Source of the DNA: Psychrobium sp. MM17-31 | GTDB taxonomy: Bacteria > Pseudomonadota > Gammaproteobacteria > Enterobacterales > Psychrobiaceae | Direction of reading: 5' to 3' | DNA length: 64,000 nt | Assembly: GCF_022347785.1 (NCBI RefSeq) | Contig: NZ_JAKRGA010000005.1 | Coordinates: forward strand, 99,519 to 163,518 | In this document: positions 28,785 to 38,596 of the stretch, piece by piece | How the letters are laid out: every line of letters starts with the position of its first letter | Position numbering within the stretch: the stretch's first letter is position 1 | Position numbers and translations under genes: made by a program | The notes under the pieces: generated by a model | Seen by the model: the letters and a program-made list of their open reading frames with translations, nothing else | Told to the model about the DNA's origin: nothing | The model's database searches: none

Positions 28785-29147
28785 ATGATGCGTGATCCCA
28801 AATTCCTCAATGAAAGTGGCAGCAAACAAGGCAACTGGTATCTTAATCGATTTGAATATTTCGAGTTCTACGGTTTTGAAAATGAGTGGAAAATAAAATG
28901 CTGGGCATGGCTGACTCTGATTGCAACAGTGATAGCGCTATTTAAGCTTCCGTTATTCATTCTCCCCCTACTACTTTGGTGCAGTTATGTCGCTGGCCGT
29001 ACACTAATTATTTTGCATCGCAAGGTCTGTCATTTTCACGGCTACTTCCTCTATCCACAGCGATTAATAACTACCTTTAAACGCTATGAAAAACAAATTG
29101 ATATGAATGATTTTGACTCTATTACAACGACGGAAAAACAACGATAA
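28785..29147 (+). CDS. Small membrane protein between solute-binding genes
   Basis: 120 residues from ATG 28785 (a second ATG follows directly). It has two adjacent hydrophobic segments (about residues 42-58 and 60-80) flanked by charged cytoplasmic-type ends, and an aromatic-rich N-terminus (YFEFYGFENEW). No recognised family. It is co-directional and 17 bp downstream of binding protein copy 3, and might act with the array, but nothing in its sequence looks like an ABC permease. Confidence 0.65.
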   Translation: MMRDPKFLNESGSKQGNWYLNRFEYFEFYGFENEWKIKCWAWLTLIATVIALFKLPLFILPLLLWCSYVAGRTLIILHRKVCHFHGYFLYPQRLITTFKRYEKQIDMNDFDSITTTEKQR

Positions 29148-29276
29148 TAAGCTAATTCGTTATATAAAATAGTCATTAACAAAACGAAATAAGACGGTTA
29201 AAAATACCCCCTTATACATTGCAACAAAACGGCTTAATAGTTAGTATTAGCATAATTTTTGTTCTACGAGTTTAAT

Positions 29277-30020
29277 ATGGATATGCGCCTTGTACAGCTA
29301 GTTTTTGTTGCCGTTATAAGCGCGATCTTCACTATTAACTCTTATGCCAACACCCTCTCGGTAGTCACCGAAGAAAGCACCCTTCAGTATTCAAAAGGTA
29401 ACAAAGTTACAGGCCCTGCAACCGACTTAGTCAAAGAAGTGCTCAAACAAGCAGAAATGGCTGGTAATTTTCGCATCTACCCTTGGCCTCGCGCCTATAA
29501 ACTCGCGCAAACCAAAGCCGATGTATTGATCTATTCGATGGCTAGAACGCCACAACGAGAACATCTATTTAAATGGGTTGGTGAAGTGGTACCGCTGGAT
29601 TACCAATTTTTTAGATTGAAGCGCAAAACCGACGTTAATCCAAAAGATTTCACTGAAACCAAAAGTTATCGCATTGGCACTATCAAAGACGGCGCCATTC
29701 ACAACTTCCTAAAAAAGAACGGCTTTAGCAGCATATCGGCGGCTTCAAATGAAGGCGCTTATATCAAAATGTTTATGGCTGGTCGCGTCGATATGATTAT
29801 CGTCAACAGGTCGAGCCTGCGTAAACGCTGTGCCGTATTCAAAATCGACTGTAGTCTATTAGAACCTGTTTTACCCATCCCACAAATCTCAACGGGACTA
29901 TACATGGCCGTCAGCAAACAAACCGACGACGCCACTCACCAAAAACTCATCAACGCCTACAACAAAGTAAAAGAACACGGTACCTACGCATATATTATGC
30001 GGAATGAGTTGATTCAGTAA
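29277..30020 (+). CDS. Periplasmic solute-binding protein family 3, array copy 4
   Basis: About 247 residues from ATG 29277; the frame stays open to a TTG at 29259. Signal peptide ends near SYA. Motifs: VVTEESTLQYSKGNK, IYPWPRAYKLA, MFMAGRVDMIIVNRSSL and cysteines CAVFKIDC. A 110-bp gap separates it from the membrane protein gene, so it may have its own promoter. It abuts the hutI stop on the other strand (stops one base apart). Confidence 0.85.
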   Translation: MDMRLVQLVFVAVISAIFTINSYANTLSVVTEESTLQYSKGNKVTGPATDLVKEVLKQAEMAGNFRIYPWPRAYKLAQTKADVLIYSMARTPQREHLFKWVGEVVPLDYQFFRLKRKTDVNPKDFTETKSYRIGTIKDGAIHNFLKKNGFSSISAASNEGAYIKMFMAGRVDMIIVNRSSLRKRCAVFKIDCSLLEPVLPIPQISTGLYMAVSKQTDDATHQKLINAYNKVKEHGTYAYIMRNELIQ

Positions 30021-31244
30021 TTAAACCACCACCCCATTCTTAATTACTTGCGCACATGGGTTTACGCCGTATTGATAACTCAACTGTGCTGGATGTTCGA
30101 TATCCCACAGCACTAAATCAGCTTGTTTTCCTACGGCTAAGCTACCCACTTTTTCCTGCATACCCAAGGCTTTAGCAGCATGGAGAGTAACGCCTGCAAG
30201 CGCTTCATACGGCGTCATTCTAAATAGCGTACACGCCATATTGAGCATCAATTGCAGGGAACACAGCGGCGATGAACCTGGGTTAGCATCCGTTGCAATC
30301 GCCATTGGTACCTTGTACTTACGCAGTAAATCGATTGGTGGCTGCTGAGTTTCACGTAAGAAATAAAATGCCCCCGGTAATACAACCGCAACGGTGCCCG
30401 ACTCTTTAATGGCTTTAATTCCAGCTTCATCAAGGTATTCGATATGATCAACAGACAACGCATTAAAGCTCGCAGCCATTTCACTGCCACCTAAATTCGA
30501 CATCTGTTCTGCATGCAATTTCACGGGAATATTGTGCCTTTTCGCCGCTTCGAAAACGCGCTTGGTCTGAGCTAAATCAAAGCCAACTGATTCACAAAAG
30601 GCATCAACAGCATCAGCGAGATCATCTTTAACTACAGCGTCCATCATTTCGCCGCACACTAAATCGATGTAACCATCCGCGTTTTCTTTATATTCTGGCG
30701 GCAATGCATGGGCACCTAAAAATGTGGTTTTAACATCAATTGGGTGATGCTCACCGAGTAACCTTGCGATGTGTAGCATCTTAATTTCTGTTTCAGTATC
30801 AAGACCATAGCCTGATTTTATTTCTACCATAGTAACGCCTTCTTGCATTAAAGCGTTTAAGCGATTTTTCGCTGCTACATAAAGCGTTTCTTCATCGGCT
30901 TCGCGGGTTGCCTTAACCGTTGAAACAATGCCACCACCAGCTGCGGCAATTTCTTGATACGTTGCGCCTTCTAAACGCATTTCAAATTCTTTAGCGCGAT
31001 TACCACCGTAAACAATATGTGTATGACAGTCGATAAGTCCCGGCGTTATCCAGCCGCCTTTACCTTGATAAGTTGGTGTCGCGAAAGCGTCAAATGCAGG
31101 TAAATCCTCGCGTTTTCCTAACCATGCGATCTTGCCATCTTTAATGGCAATGGCGGCATTTTCGATGATGCCATAATCGGTCTCATTCATCGTCGCGAGG
31201 TTAACGTCGATCCAAACACTATCAAATTCATTATTTAAGGACAT
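30021..31244 (-). CDS. hutI: Imidazolonepropionase
   Basis: 407 residues, amidohydrolase superfamily. [10 protein letters not shown] holds the first metal-binding Hx[24 protein letters not shown] and [10 protein letters not shown] carry the further metal and substrate residues of HutI. It hydrolyses 4-imidazolone-5-propanoate to N-formimino-L-glutamate, the third step of histidine degradation. It is divergent from hutC; a HutC-type operator overlaps the predicted -35 of hutI. hutH, hutU and hutG are not in the window. Confidence 0.96.
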   Translation of the reverse strand: MSLNNEFDSVWIDVNLATMNETDYGIIENAAIAIKDGKIAWLGKREDLPAFDAFATPTYQGKGGWITPGLIDCHTHIVYGGNRAKEFEMRLEGATYQEIAAAGGGIVSTVKATREADEETLYVAAKNRLNALMQEGVTMVEIKSGYGLDTETEIKMLHIARLLGEHHPIDVKTTFLGAHALPPEYKENADGYIDLVCGEMMDAVVKDDLADAVDAFCESVGFDLAQTKRVFEAAKRHNIPVKLHAEQMSNLGGSEMAASFNALSVDHIEYLDEAGIKAIKESGTVAVVLPGAFYFLRETQQPPIDLLRKYKVPMAIATDANPGSSPLCSLQLMLNMACTLFRMTPYEALAGVTLHAAKALGMQEKVGSLAVGKQADLVLWDIEHPAQLSYQYGVNPCAQVIKNGVVV

Positions 31245-31297
31245 AAGGCTTCACTTAATTGTTATCATTACCGATGGAGTATAAATTATTTCATAAC

Positions 31298-31326
31298 AAA
31301 ATACCTTTTAACGCTTGTATATACAA
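31298..31326 (-). promoter_or_regulatory. Predicted hutI promoter overlapping a HutC operator
   Basis: On the minus strand, TTGTAT (31326-31321), a 17-nt spacer and TATTTT (31303-31298) form a reasonable sigma-70 promoter reading toward hutI. The 12-bp perfect palindrome TTGTATATACAA (31315-31326), which matches the known HutC half-site TTGTAT, covers its -35. Bound HutC would block hutI; it also lies just upstream of hutC, suggesting autoregulation. Confidence 0.75.
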
Positions 31327-31342
31327 CCATTGGATAGTAGTA

Positions 31343-32053
31343 ATGATCGCAGCGAAATTCGAACAAATTAAACAATACATTTGTCAGCAGGTTGAAAATG
31401 GTACGCTAAAAGAACATGACCGCGTGCCTTCTGAAAACGAATTGTCGCAACAGTTTGTATGTAGCCGAATGACAGCAAGGCGCGCGATAACCGAATTGTG
31501 CGACACTGGATTATTAGTGCGTAGCCAAGGGCGCGGCACCTTTGTTGCCACGTTAAAATCGCAAACTTCCCTAATGGAAATTCGCAATATTAGTGACGAA
31601 ATTAGAGAGCGTGGCCACGACTACAGCGTTGAAGTGGTTAGCCTTGACGAAGTCGCTGCCAGCCAAGATGTAGCCATTACACTCGATGTTGAAACTGGCT
31701 CTCAGGTATTTTGCTCTAAACTCGTTCATTTAGAAAATAACACCCCAGTTCAGTTGGAAGTGCGCTATGTCAATCCGCGTCTGGTGCCGGATTATCTCAG
31801 TAATGATTTCACCCTCCACACACCACACGAATTTTTGAGTATGGCAGCGCCGCTTACAGAAGCTGAGCATATTATCGAAGCCGTCATGCCAACATCGCTA
31901 ACCGCCAAAATGCTCAAGCTAGCGCAATACGAGCCGTGTCTGCAAATAAAGCGCCGCACCTTTAGCTCAAAAGGAGTTGTTAGCTTTGCTACGCTAACGC
32001 ACCCAAGCAGCCGCTTTCGCATTGGTGGCCGCTTTAGCGTTAATAACGGGTAG
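31343..32053 (+). CDS. hutC: Histidine utilization repressor HutC (GntR family)
   Basis: 236 residues from ATG 31343. The frame is open to TTG 31259, but that stretch contains the hut operator, so the downstream start is chosen; homologues also begin near FEQIKQYI. N-terminal GntR winged helix (about 1-70; VPSENELSQQFVCSRMTARRAI) and C-terminal UTRA ligand domain. It represses hut genes and is released by urocanate. A GNAT gene follows 10 bp later. Confidence 0.9.
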   Translation: MIAAKFEQIKQYICQQVENGTLKEHDRVPSENELSQQFVCSRMTARRAITELCDTGLLVRSQGRGTFVATLKSQTSLMEIRNISDEIRERGHDYSVEVVSLDEVAASQDVAITLDVETGSQVFCSKLVHLENNTPVQLEVRYVNPRLVPDYLSNDFTLHTPHEFLSMAAPLTEAEHIIEAVMPTSLTAKMLKLAQYEPCLQIKRRTFSSKGVVSFATLTHPSSRFRIGGRFSVNNG

Positions 32054-32062
32054 CTGATTTTG

Positions 32063-32497
32063 ATGGTTGAAATTCGCAGCGGTACTATTCAACAGGCCCT
32101 AACTATTCACCGACAAATTCCCGAATTTGATCGGCCATTATCTGAAGCTAAGCTATTGGATAGATTAGAGAATAAGGAAAGCTTAGTGTTGATGGCCTAT
32201 AAGGCTGAACAAGCTGTCGGCTACAAGCTAGGTTATGCCCTTAACGAGCAAGAATTCTATAGCTGGCTCGGCGGTGTTATTCCCAGTGCCAGAAAACAGG
32301 GCGTAGCCAATAAATTGCGCCAAGCTCAAGAACGTTGGGCACAAAAAAAGGGATATCAATCCATCAGTGTTAAGTCGATGAATCAATATCCCGCGATGTT
32401 ACAGATGCTGATTAGTAACAGTTATCAAATTAGCGGCTACGAAAACAATGGCGATCTTGCCTTAAACAAGATTTGTTTCGTTAAATCGCTAATTTAA
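32063..32497 (+). CDS. GNAT family N-acetyltransferase
   Basis: 144 residues from ATG 32063, 9 bp after hutC. The central GGVIPSARKQGVANKLRQAQ is the acetyl-CoA-binding R/QxxGxG/A motif; SVKSMNQYPAMLQML precedes the last strands. Likely co-transcribed with hutC, though no link to histidine metabolism is evident from its sequence. Substrate unknown. Converges with the DUF885 gene. Confidence 0.85.
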   Translation: MVEIRSGTIQQALTIHRQIPEFDRPLSEAKLLDRLENKESLVLMAYKAEQAVGYKLGYALNEQEFYSWLGGVIPSARKQGVANKLRQAQERWAQKKGYQSISVKSMNQYPAMLQMLISNSYQISGYENNGDLALNKICFVKSLI

Positions 32498-32499
32498 AG

Positions 32500-34365
32500 C
32501 TATTTATTAGCTTCTATCCACGTCATCACATCCGCTTCAACAATCGACATTGGACGAGCACCTTTGAGTAAAATCAGATCGTGGAAACCCTTGATATCAA
32601 ACTTATCGCCTAGTTCACGCTCGGCAGTTTGACGTAGCTCGACAAATTTCAGCATACCAAGCTTGTAACCCAATGCTTGACCCGGCCATGCCATGTAACG
32701 CTCGATTTCTGAGGTAACATCCGAAAGGCCTGTGCCAGTAGTGGTATGGAAATAATCAATCGCCTTTTCACGCGTCCATTTTTTGTAGTGCAAACCAGTG
32801 TCTACCACAAGGCGGACTGCGCGATACAACTCAGCTTGCAGGCGGCCAAGGTTACCCCACACATCGCCTTCGTACATCCCCATTTCTAGTGCCACCAGCT
32901 CAGAATACAACGCCCAACCTTCAACAAAACCGTTAAACGGTGCGTTTTGGCGCATCAGACCGATATCGGTTTGTTCCATATTCAATGCGATTTGGAAGTG
33001 ATGTCCCGGTGCAGCTTCATGATAAGTCAGCGTTTTAAGACTAAATTTCGGCACTTCTTTCATGTTGCGAAGATTAATTGCAAACTCACCTTTTCGAGTA
33101 CCATCTAAAGTCGGCGGCGTATAAAAGCCACCTGGCGCGCCCGCTTCAATAACTTTAGGAATACGTTTAACTTCAACGCCAATGGTCGGCATGGTTGCAA
33201 ACAGCTGTGGTGCTTTTTGCATTATCACGTCGATTTCTTGGTTAAGGTAATCTAGTAACTCTTGGCGGCCCGCATCAGAATCGGCAAATAATTGCTTTGG
33301 ATCTTCCGCCAACGCCACCATGCGCTCGCCGACAGTTCCCTTATCAAGCCCTTGCGAGCGCAGTAGCTTATCCATTTCGTCGCTAATGCGTTTTACTTCA
33401 CTCAAACCAATGTTGTGGATTTGCTCAGGCGTAAGATCAGAATCACCAAGAAATTGCACTTCGTGCAAGTAAAACTCGCTGCCATTTGGCTGTGCCCAAA
33501 TTCCATCCCCTTCAGGTGCGCGCTCTCGAAGCTCAACCATCAAGTTATTAACCCGTTGATACGCAGGATAAACTTGTAGTGTCATTACGTTATGGGCTTT
33601 TAACATCAAGGCATTAACCAGACGCTCATCACCAATGCTCGCCTGCTCTAATTTGCGCTTAAAACTGGTCATTAACGCATGATTATCAATATCAGGAGCA
33701 ACAAAAGCATTGAGGAACTTCAGCGTATTTGGGAAAAGTTTCTTAGGCAGTATTACGCCTTTCTCTGCGTCAAACTCCACTTTTTGATGAACTTGTCCCA
33801 CCATGCTCGCCAGTGCTTCAAGACGAGTAATGTAGTCATTGGCTTGCGCTAGGTTAGTGACTGGCTGCTGATTTTCCAAAATCTTTGGAATATCCATTAA
33901 GGGTCCAGCGATTTGGCTAACGATATAAGGTAAATGACCACCCCAAGTATCGATGTAACCCGCTTCAAATTTCTTTGAACCGGCATAGTAATTGTCGATA
34001 ACGCGATTAACTTGCAGATGTAATTTTGTATCATCAGGCAAATTAGCCAATTCAACATTTGCCAGCTCTAACGCGGCTTTACGCATCGTTTGCTGTAATT
34101 TTTTCATTCCCTGCGGAGAATAATCGGGTAATTGCTGATTGTAGTTAGCGACATAATCATTGCTTAACTTAAGCGAGGTAGACAGCGCTGGTTGCTGCTT
34201 TACGTATTCAAGCGTGTGCTGTTCAATCAGTTGATTAACCTGAGCTTTGTTTAATTGCTGTTTGACTACGACTTGAGACGAGTTCGCTTGTTCATTAACT
34301 GATTGCGATGGTGCGCATCCGGTAATAATGGCCACTACAGCCATCGATAGAAGAGTTTTTTTCAT
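32500..34365 (-). CDS. DUF885 family lipoprotein, putative metallopeptidase
   Basis: 621 residues. The N-terminus is a lipoprotein signal with lipobox ITGC (Cys 17). The DUF885 domain fills the rest, with YHEAAPGHHFQ (about residue 450), an HExxxHH-type zinc motif found throughout the family, and a downstream GFVEGWALYSE holding the third ligand candidate. It is probably a periplasmic membrane-anchored peptidase; substrate unknown. AGGAATATAG precedes ATG 34365. Confidence 0.9.
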   Translation of the reverse strand: MKKTLLSMAVVAIITGCAPSQSVNEQANSSQVVVKQQLNKAQVNQLIEQHTLEYVKQQPALSTSLKLSNDYVANYNQQLPDYSPQGMKKLQQTMRKAALELANVELANLPDDTKLHLQVNRVIDNYYAGSKKFEAGYIDTWGGHLPYIVSQIAGPLMDIPKILENQQPVTNLAQANDYITRLEALASMVGQVHQKVEFDAEKGVILPKKLFPNTLKFLNAFVAPDIDNHALMTSFKRKLEQASIGDERLVNALMLKAHNVMTLQVYPAYQRVNNLMVELRERAPEGDGIWAQPNGSEFYLHEVQFLGDSDLTPEQIHNIGLSEVKRISDEMDKLLRSQGLDKGTVGERMVALAEDPKQLFADSDAGRQELLDYLNQEIDVIMQKAPQLFATMPTIGVEVKRIPKVIEAGAPGGFYTPPTLDGTRKGEFAINLRNMKEVPKFSLKTLTYHEAAPGHHFQIALNMEQTDIGLMRQNAPFNGFVEGWALYSELVALEMGMYEGDVWGNLGRLQAELYRAVRLVVDTGLHYKKWTREKAIDYFHTTTGTGLSDVTSEIERYMAWPGQALGYKLGMLKFVELRQTAERELGDKFDIKGFHDLILLKGARPMSIVEADVMTWIEANK

Positions 34366-34434
34366 GACGCTATATTCCTATGAAAGACCACAGGAATATA
34401 GCAGTTGGTTTAGCGAAGCGCCATTAATGAGGCG

Positions 34435-37380
34435 CTAATGGATAGTTGCCAGTGGTTTAGGCACGCCTAGTAGGTCCCCTTGCACGTAATCAACGCCGAT
34501 TTCCTGTAAACATTTAAGGGTTTCTTCGTCTTCAACAAAGGTGGCGACTGTTGATTTTTCAACAACATGAGCAATATCGTTGATAGCTTTAACTGTTGCT
34601 AAGTTAATTGCTTGATCCGTTAAACAACTCACCAAGGTGCCATCGATTTTCACAATATCGACCGGCAATGTTTTGATATGTCCCAATAAAGAGGCATCGC
34701 CACCAAAGTTATCCAAAATAAAACGCGTTTTATACTTGGCTAATTCAGCCATAAAATTAACCACACCTTGCAAGTTCTCATGAGCGGACATTTCAGTGAT
34801 TTCAAAACAAATATTACTGCCATCGATGTCGTGCTGTTTAAGCTTACTGACAACAAACTGCAGGAAATCACCGTGACTGACGGAAATGGTCGATAAATTA
34901 ATGTTACAGCGAACGCCGTCGAGGTTATGTCTGTTAGTATCCATCCATGCAAATGCCTGACTAATCACCCAACGATCGATCATCATCAGCGCATCAAAAC
35001 GACGCGCTAAATGCATAAACTCACTCGCCGGAATTAATCCGTCTTGGTGGCGCATTCTGAGCAAGAACTCATAACTGACAACCTTAGTCATATCGGCAAT
35101 TTTAAATACAGGTTGTGCAAATAACTCAAAACGCTCTTCGGTAATAGAGTCGCGTATTTGACTCATTTCAACGTCTTTTTCATCTAACAAATGAGAGTCA
35201 CAGTCGTAGCGATAAACGGTATTGCGCCCAGCTTTCTTAGCGCAATAACAAGCGTCATCAGCTGCGGTTACTATTTCTCTAAAGGTTTGTTTAGTATGAG
35301 TAAATTTAGTAATTCCGATACTCGCACCAACTTTGAATTCCACCCCTTTCCAAATGAATGAATAGGCGGCGATGGCATCACACATCTTCTGAGCGATCTC
35401 GACGCCTTTATCTAATCCGCAATTGGCCATAATAATGGTAAATTCATCACCACCAATACGGCAGATTACGTCATTGCGGCGCACCCCTAACTTCAGCAGC
35501 GCCGCAATATTTTTCAATAATTCATCCCCTGCCGGGTGACCACATTCGTCATTTACTTGCTTAAAGTTATCTAAATCGATGTAGCACAACACGTGCTCAG
35601 TAGCTTCGTGATCTTCAGGTAAGTCAATTAGCTTGTGCATTGCCCGCTCAAACTCGATTCGATTTGCTAATCCCGTCAGCGAGTCATGACTAGCTTGATA
35701 TGACAGCTCTAACGAATATTGATGTTTCTCAGTGATATCTTCCGATGCCAATAAAATACGTGGCTGACAATTATCCACTTCCACCACTTGTGCCGACTGT
35801 TTAACCCAGATGACATTGCCATCACTCGTCACCATGCGCATTTCCCATTCATGCAATTCATCTGGCTTTTGGAAGCAGCGACTTAAGAAGTGATCCACCA
35901 GCTCTTTGTCTTCATCACAGTACAAATTATGCAGCTTATCGTTGGCTAGTTCTGACTTTTCAAAGCCAAGCTTCTGCGTTACAAAGGCATTAGCAGAGCT
36001 AATATTCAACGATTGGTCAACTGTGAAAAACATCGACGGTGTTTTATCGTAAAGAACCTGCAACCAAGACTCACTCGGCTGATTAACCACTTCTCCAGCT
36101 GCTGTCCCAGTCATATCGCGACACGACATCACAGCACCAACGATATCGCCTTGCGCATTGTGATAAGGATGATGTTTAGCATGCAACACCATCTCGTTCC
36201 CTTGCATATCAGTACCAGAAAACTCAACACTATCGATTACGCCATTAAATGCTTTCTCTAGGCTAGGTTTAATAATGTTGTCGAAGTTTTTTTCGCCATA
36301 CAGCAAGGCAACAGGTCGTTGAATTATGTGCTCTTTCGGTAAACCAAACTTCGTTTGATAGGCATCGTTTACGGCGCAAAAAGTATAATCGCGGTCGACA
36401 AAACTCAATAAATCAGATGTGCCTTCTAAAATCCCCGTGTAGTAGTCCAACTGACGCTGGGTTGTTTGATTTTCGAGTTCGCGTGACGCGCTAAGGGAGA
36501 AGCTATCAAGCAGAGATTTCACCGACTGAATTCGGTCGACTTCGGTTTTAGTCATTACCCCCAATACGCCAATCACCTGATTGTTTTTACCAAACAAATA
36601 AATACCAATAACACAACTCACAATCTGCGATCGATTACCGTTTAGCGGTAATTGTGTTGGCTGCATTTGCATCACATAAGGTTGACGCACAGTAGGGGGA
36701 ATATTAGGAATTGGTAATTGGTAGTTACTTAGCGAAATATCAATTTCTCGCTCGGTCATTGCCCGGATTTCAACATTAACGAAATCAGGATCAGTTACAT
36801 TGCCAATAAAGGCATAATCGACATTGAGATAGCGAGTCATCAGCTTCACTAATTCGCTAAAGTAAAGCTCACCTTTAGGTAATGACAAGCCCAAATTGAG
36901 CATTTCTATCTTCGTCGATTGCTGTTCGCGTTCTAACTCATTGGCCAATCGAAACGTTGCCGCATTTAACGCGGTCCGCTGAATGGTGTAATTAAACTTC
37001 GATTTGCTGCTAAAGAATGCGACATGCCCTATCACTTTATGGCGAGCATTGAGAATAGGCATAATAAATTGATGAGGGAATGATTGGCCGTTAACCATGA
37101 CTTGATGGGGATCTTCAAGCTTGTCGACTGAACTGCCCGTCAGTAAATCACTAACAGTATCGCTGTCAATAACATAGCTGGCGTCATACAATTGCTTGCC
37201 ATTACCGTAGGCGGCTTGCACATTGACATGCTGTTTATAAACAATACCAAAGGTGGCAATTACAACGCATTCAATATCAAAACATTTGGCAAGATAGGCA
37301 GAGGCGTGAATAAAAAATTCCTCGCGCGGCATCTTGCAAAAATCTTGTACGATCTGATTTTCATCTATTTTCGCTGGCAT
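34435..37380 (-). CDS. GAF-PAS-GGDEF-EAL protein, EAL probably degenerate
   Basis: 981 residues, soluble: two GAF-like regions (about 1-310), two PAS domains (about 315-430 and 440-560), GGDEF (about 575-735) and EAL (about 745-975). The cyclase motif GGDEF is intact, with an RxxD inhibitory site (RRND) five residues upstream. The EAL domain is altered: EFLLR replaces EALLR and DNFGGD replaces DDFGTG, losing one of the paired metal-binding Asp residues, whereas NINLS, FEITE, KIDG and QGDLLG remain. It probably makes c-di-GMP and may bind rather than cut it. Transcribed alone. Confidence 0.9.
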   Translation of the reverse strand: MPAKIDENQIVQDFCKMPREEFFIHASAYLAKCFDIECVVIATFGIVYKQHVNVQAAYGNGKQLYDASYVIDSDTVSDLLTGSSVDKLEDPHQVMVNGQSFPHQFIMPILNARHKVIGHVAFFSSKSKFNYTIQRTALNAATFRLANELEREQQSTKIEMLNLGLSLPKGELYFSELVKLMTRYLNVDYAFIGNVTDPDFVNVEIRAMTEREIDISLSNYQLPIPNIPPTVRQPYVMQMQPTQLPLNGNRSQIVSCVIGIYLFGKNNQVIGVLGVMTKTEVDRIQSVKSLLDSFSLSASRELENQTTQRQLDYYTGILEGTSDLLSFVDRDYTFCAVNDAYQTKFGLPKEHIIQRPVALLYGEKNFDNIIKPSLEKAFNGVIDSVEFSGTDMQGNEMVLHAKHHPYHNAQGDIVGAVMSCRDMTGTAAGEVVNQPSESWLQVLYDKTPSMFFTVDQSLNISSANAFVTQKLGFEKSELANDKLHNLYCDEDKELVDHFLSRCFQKPDELHEWEMRMVTSDGNVIWVKQSAQVVEVDNCQPRILLASEDITEKHQYSLELSYQASHDSLTGLANRIEFERAMHKLIDLPEDHEATEHVLCYIDLDNFKQVNDECGHPAGDELLKNIAALLKLGVRRNDVICRIGGDEFTIIMANCGLDKGVEIAQKMCDAIAAYSFIWKGVEFKVGASIGITKFTHTKQTFREIVTAADDACYCAKKAGRNTVYRYDCDSHLLDEKDVEMSQIRDSITEERFELFAQPVFKIADMTKVVSYEFLLRMRHQDGLIPASEFMHLARRFDALMMIDRWVISQAFAWMDTNRHNLDGVRCNINLSTISVSHGDFLQFVVSKLKQHDIDGSNICFEITEMSAHENLQGVVNFMAELAKYKTRFILDNFGGDASLLGHIKTLPVDIVKIDGTLVSCLTDQAINLATVKAINDIAHVVEKSTVATFVEDEETLKCLQEIGVDYVQGDLLGVPKPLATIH

Positions 37381-37518
37381 ACTACTCTCATCCCTGTCAC
37401 TGCATCAGATAGCCTATGACTATTTATTGAGTTTTTCGAAATTAAAATATAGTCTACAAATCTGCTTTTTGTGTAAGAAATGCACGATAAATCGCTTGAA
37501 TTAAAAGGGAAAAGCGCC

Positions 37519-38592
37519 ATGTCAGAATCGAAATCGTCCTATATTGCGGCAAGTTACGCCAATATCAATCAGAAAACCTCGTCACAACAACAAGATTTCG
37601 ATATAAAAATCAAAGCATTAGGCAGTGCCTCTATAGAAGCCACTACCTTAACCATTGATCCTCTAGCAACACCTTGGCATAGCGAACAGACAGCCAATCA
37701 CTTTCGCAGTGGTTGCGCACCGATAATGGCACTAGAACATGCGACTCATTTAATTAATCAAGGTCAGCAAGCAGTCATTATCGAGGCCAATGAGCCCCTC
37801 AAAACAGGCTATAGTCGCGAGCAACGCCACCAACTAATGGCGGTGTATGATGATGAAACCACTATTGCTGATCTCTACAACGATCTCGCGCAGCAATTTA
37901 TTAAAAATCACAGTTTGAATGAAGAGCAATTCACAACAATAGCAGCAGCGCTGTTTGAGAATTACAAAGTCACTTATCAACGTCATATCGATAATGAACA
38001 AGCGCATTTTTCACTGCCATCACAGCAATGGTATGACAATGTCACGCCACTATTTCGCGGCGTTGATTGCGCAAATCCATTAATTGATTTTGCAGGAAAA
38101 TTACTGATTTGCAGCGAAGAAGTATTGGCGCAATTAGGATGGGAAAAAAGCGTGAAAGTTGCAGGGGTTCACTGCTGTGAAATCAATACCCAAGATGAAA
38201 CTAAAGAGCTTAAGACACTCTCGCAATACAATCACTTAGGCATTGCGTTTGATGAAGCATGTAATGCCGCACAAATTAATTTTAGCCAAGAATTTTTGCA
38301 CCACAACGCACTATTAGAAGCCTATACCTGCTATCCGATAGTACCGATGGCATTTTTACTACACAGTGGAATTGTCAAAGACGTCAGTGATATAGCGCCG
38401 TTATTACAAGACTATGAAATTACCATTACCGGCGGCATGAACTTGGCGCGTGCGCCTTGGAACGCACCCAGTCTCAATGCATTGATTGAAATGAGTCAGC
38501 GCCTCATCAATAGTAATCAACGCTATGGCGCTGTCCACGGCAATGGCGGTTTAGGTTACCGCCAAGGCGTAGCCATTCTCGAAAGGATATAG
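37519..38592 (+). CDS. Thiolase-like protein (acetyl-CoA acetyltransferase family, divergent)
   Basis: 357 residues from ATG 37519, chosen because AAAGGGAAAAG lies just upstream; ATG 37480 is possible. It has thiolase-fold features: a candidate nucleophile Cys in FRSGCAPIMALEHATHLI, the mid-domain GGMNLARAPWNAPSLNA, and a C-terminal VHGNGGLGYRQGVAIL in place of the usual GHP and CxG motifs. It is shorter than typical thiolases and stands alone, with no beta-oxidation partner. Activity is uncertain. Confidence 0.75.
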   Translation: MSESKSSYIAASYANINQKTSSQQQDFDIKIKALGSASIEATTLTIDPLATPWHSEQTANHFRSGCAPIMALEHATHLINQGQQAVIIEANEPLKTGYSREQRHQLMAVYDDETTIADLYNDLAQQFIKNHSLNEEQFTTIAAALFENYKVTYQRHIDNEQAHFSLPSQQWYDNVTPLFRGVDCANPLIDFAGKLLICSEEVLAQLGWEKSVKVAGVHCCEINTQDETKELKTLSQYNHLGIAFDEACNAAQINFSQEFLHHNALLEAYTCYPIVPMAFLLHSGIVKDVSDIAPLLQDYEITITGGMNLARAPWNAPSLNALIEMSQRLINSNQRYGAVHGNGGLGYRQGVAILERI

Positions 38593-38596
38593 CAGA

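Noticed and set aside
24518..30020. One uptake system made of the ABC genes and the binding proteins
   Set aside because: The permease and ATPase are of the ABC-2 export type, which does not use family 3 binding proteins, so functional linkage is not supported.
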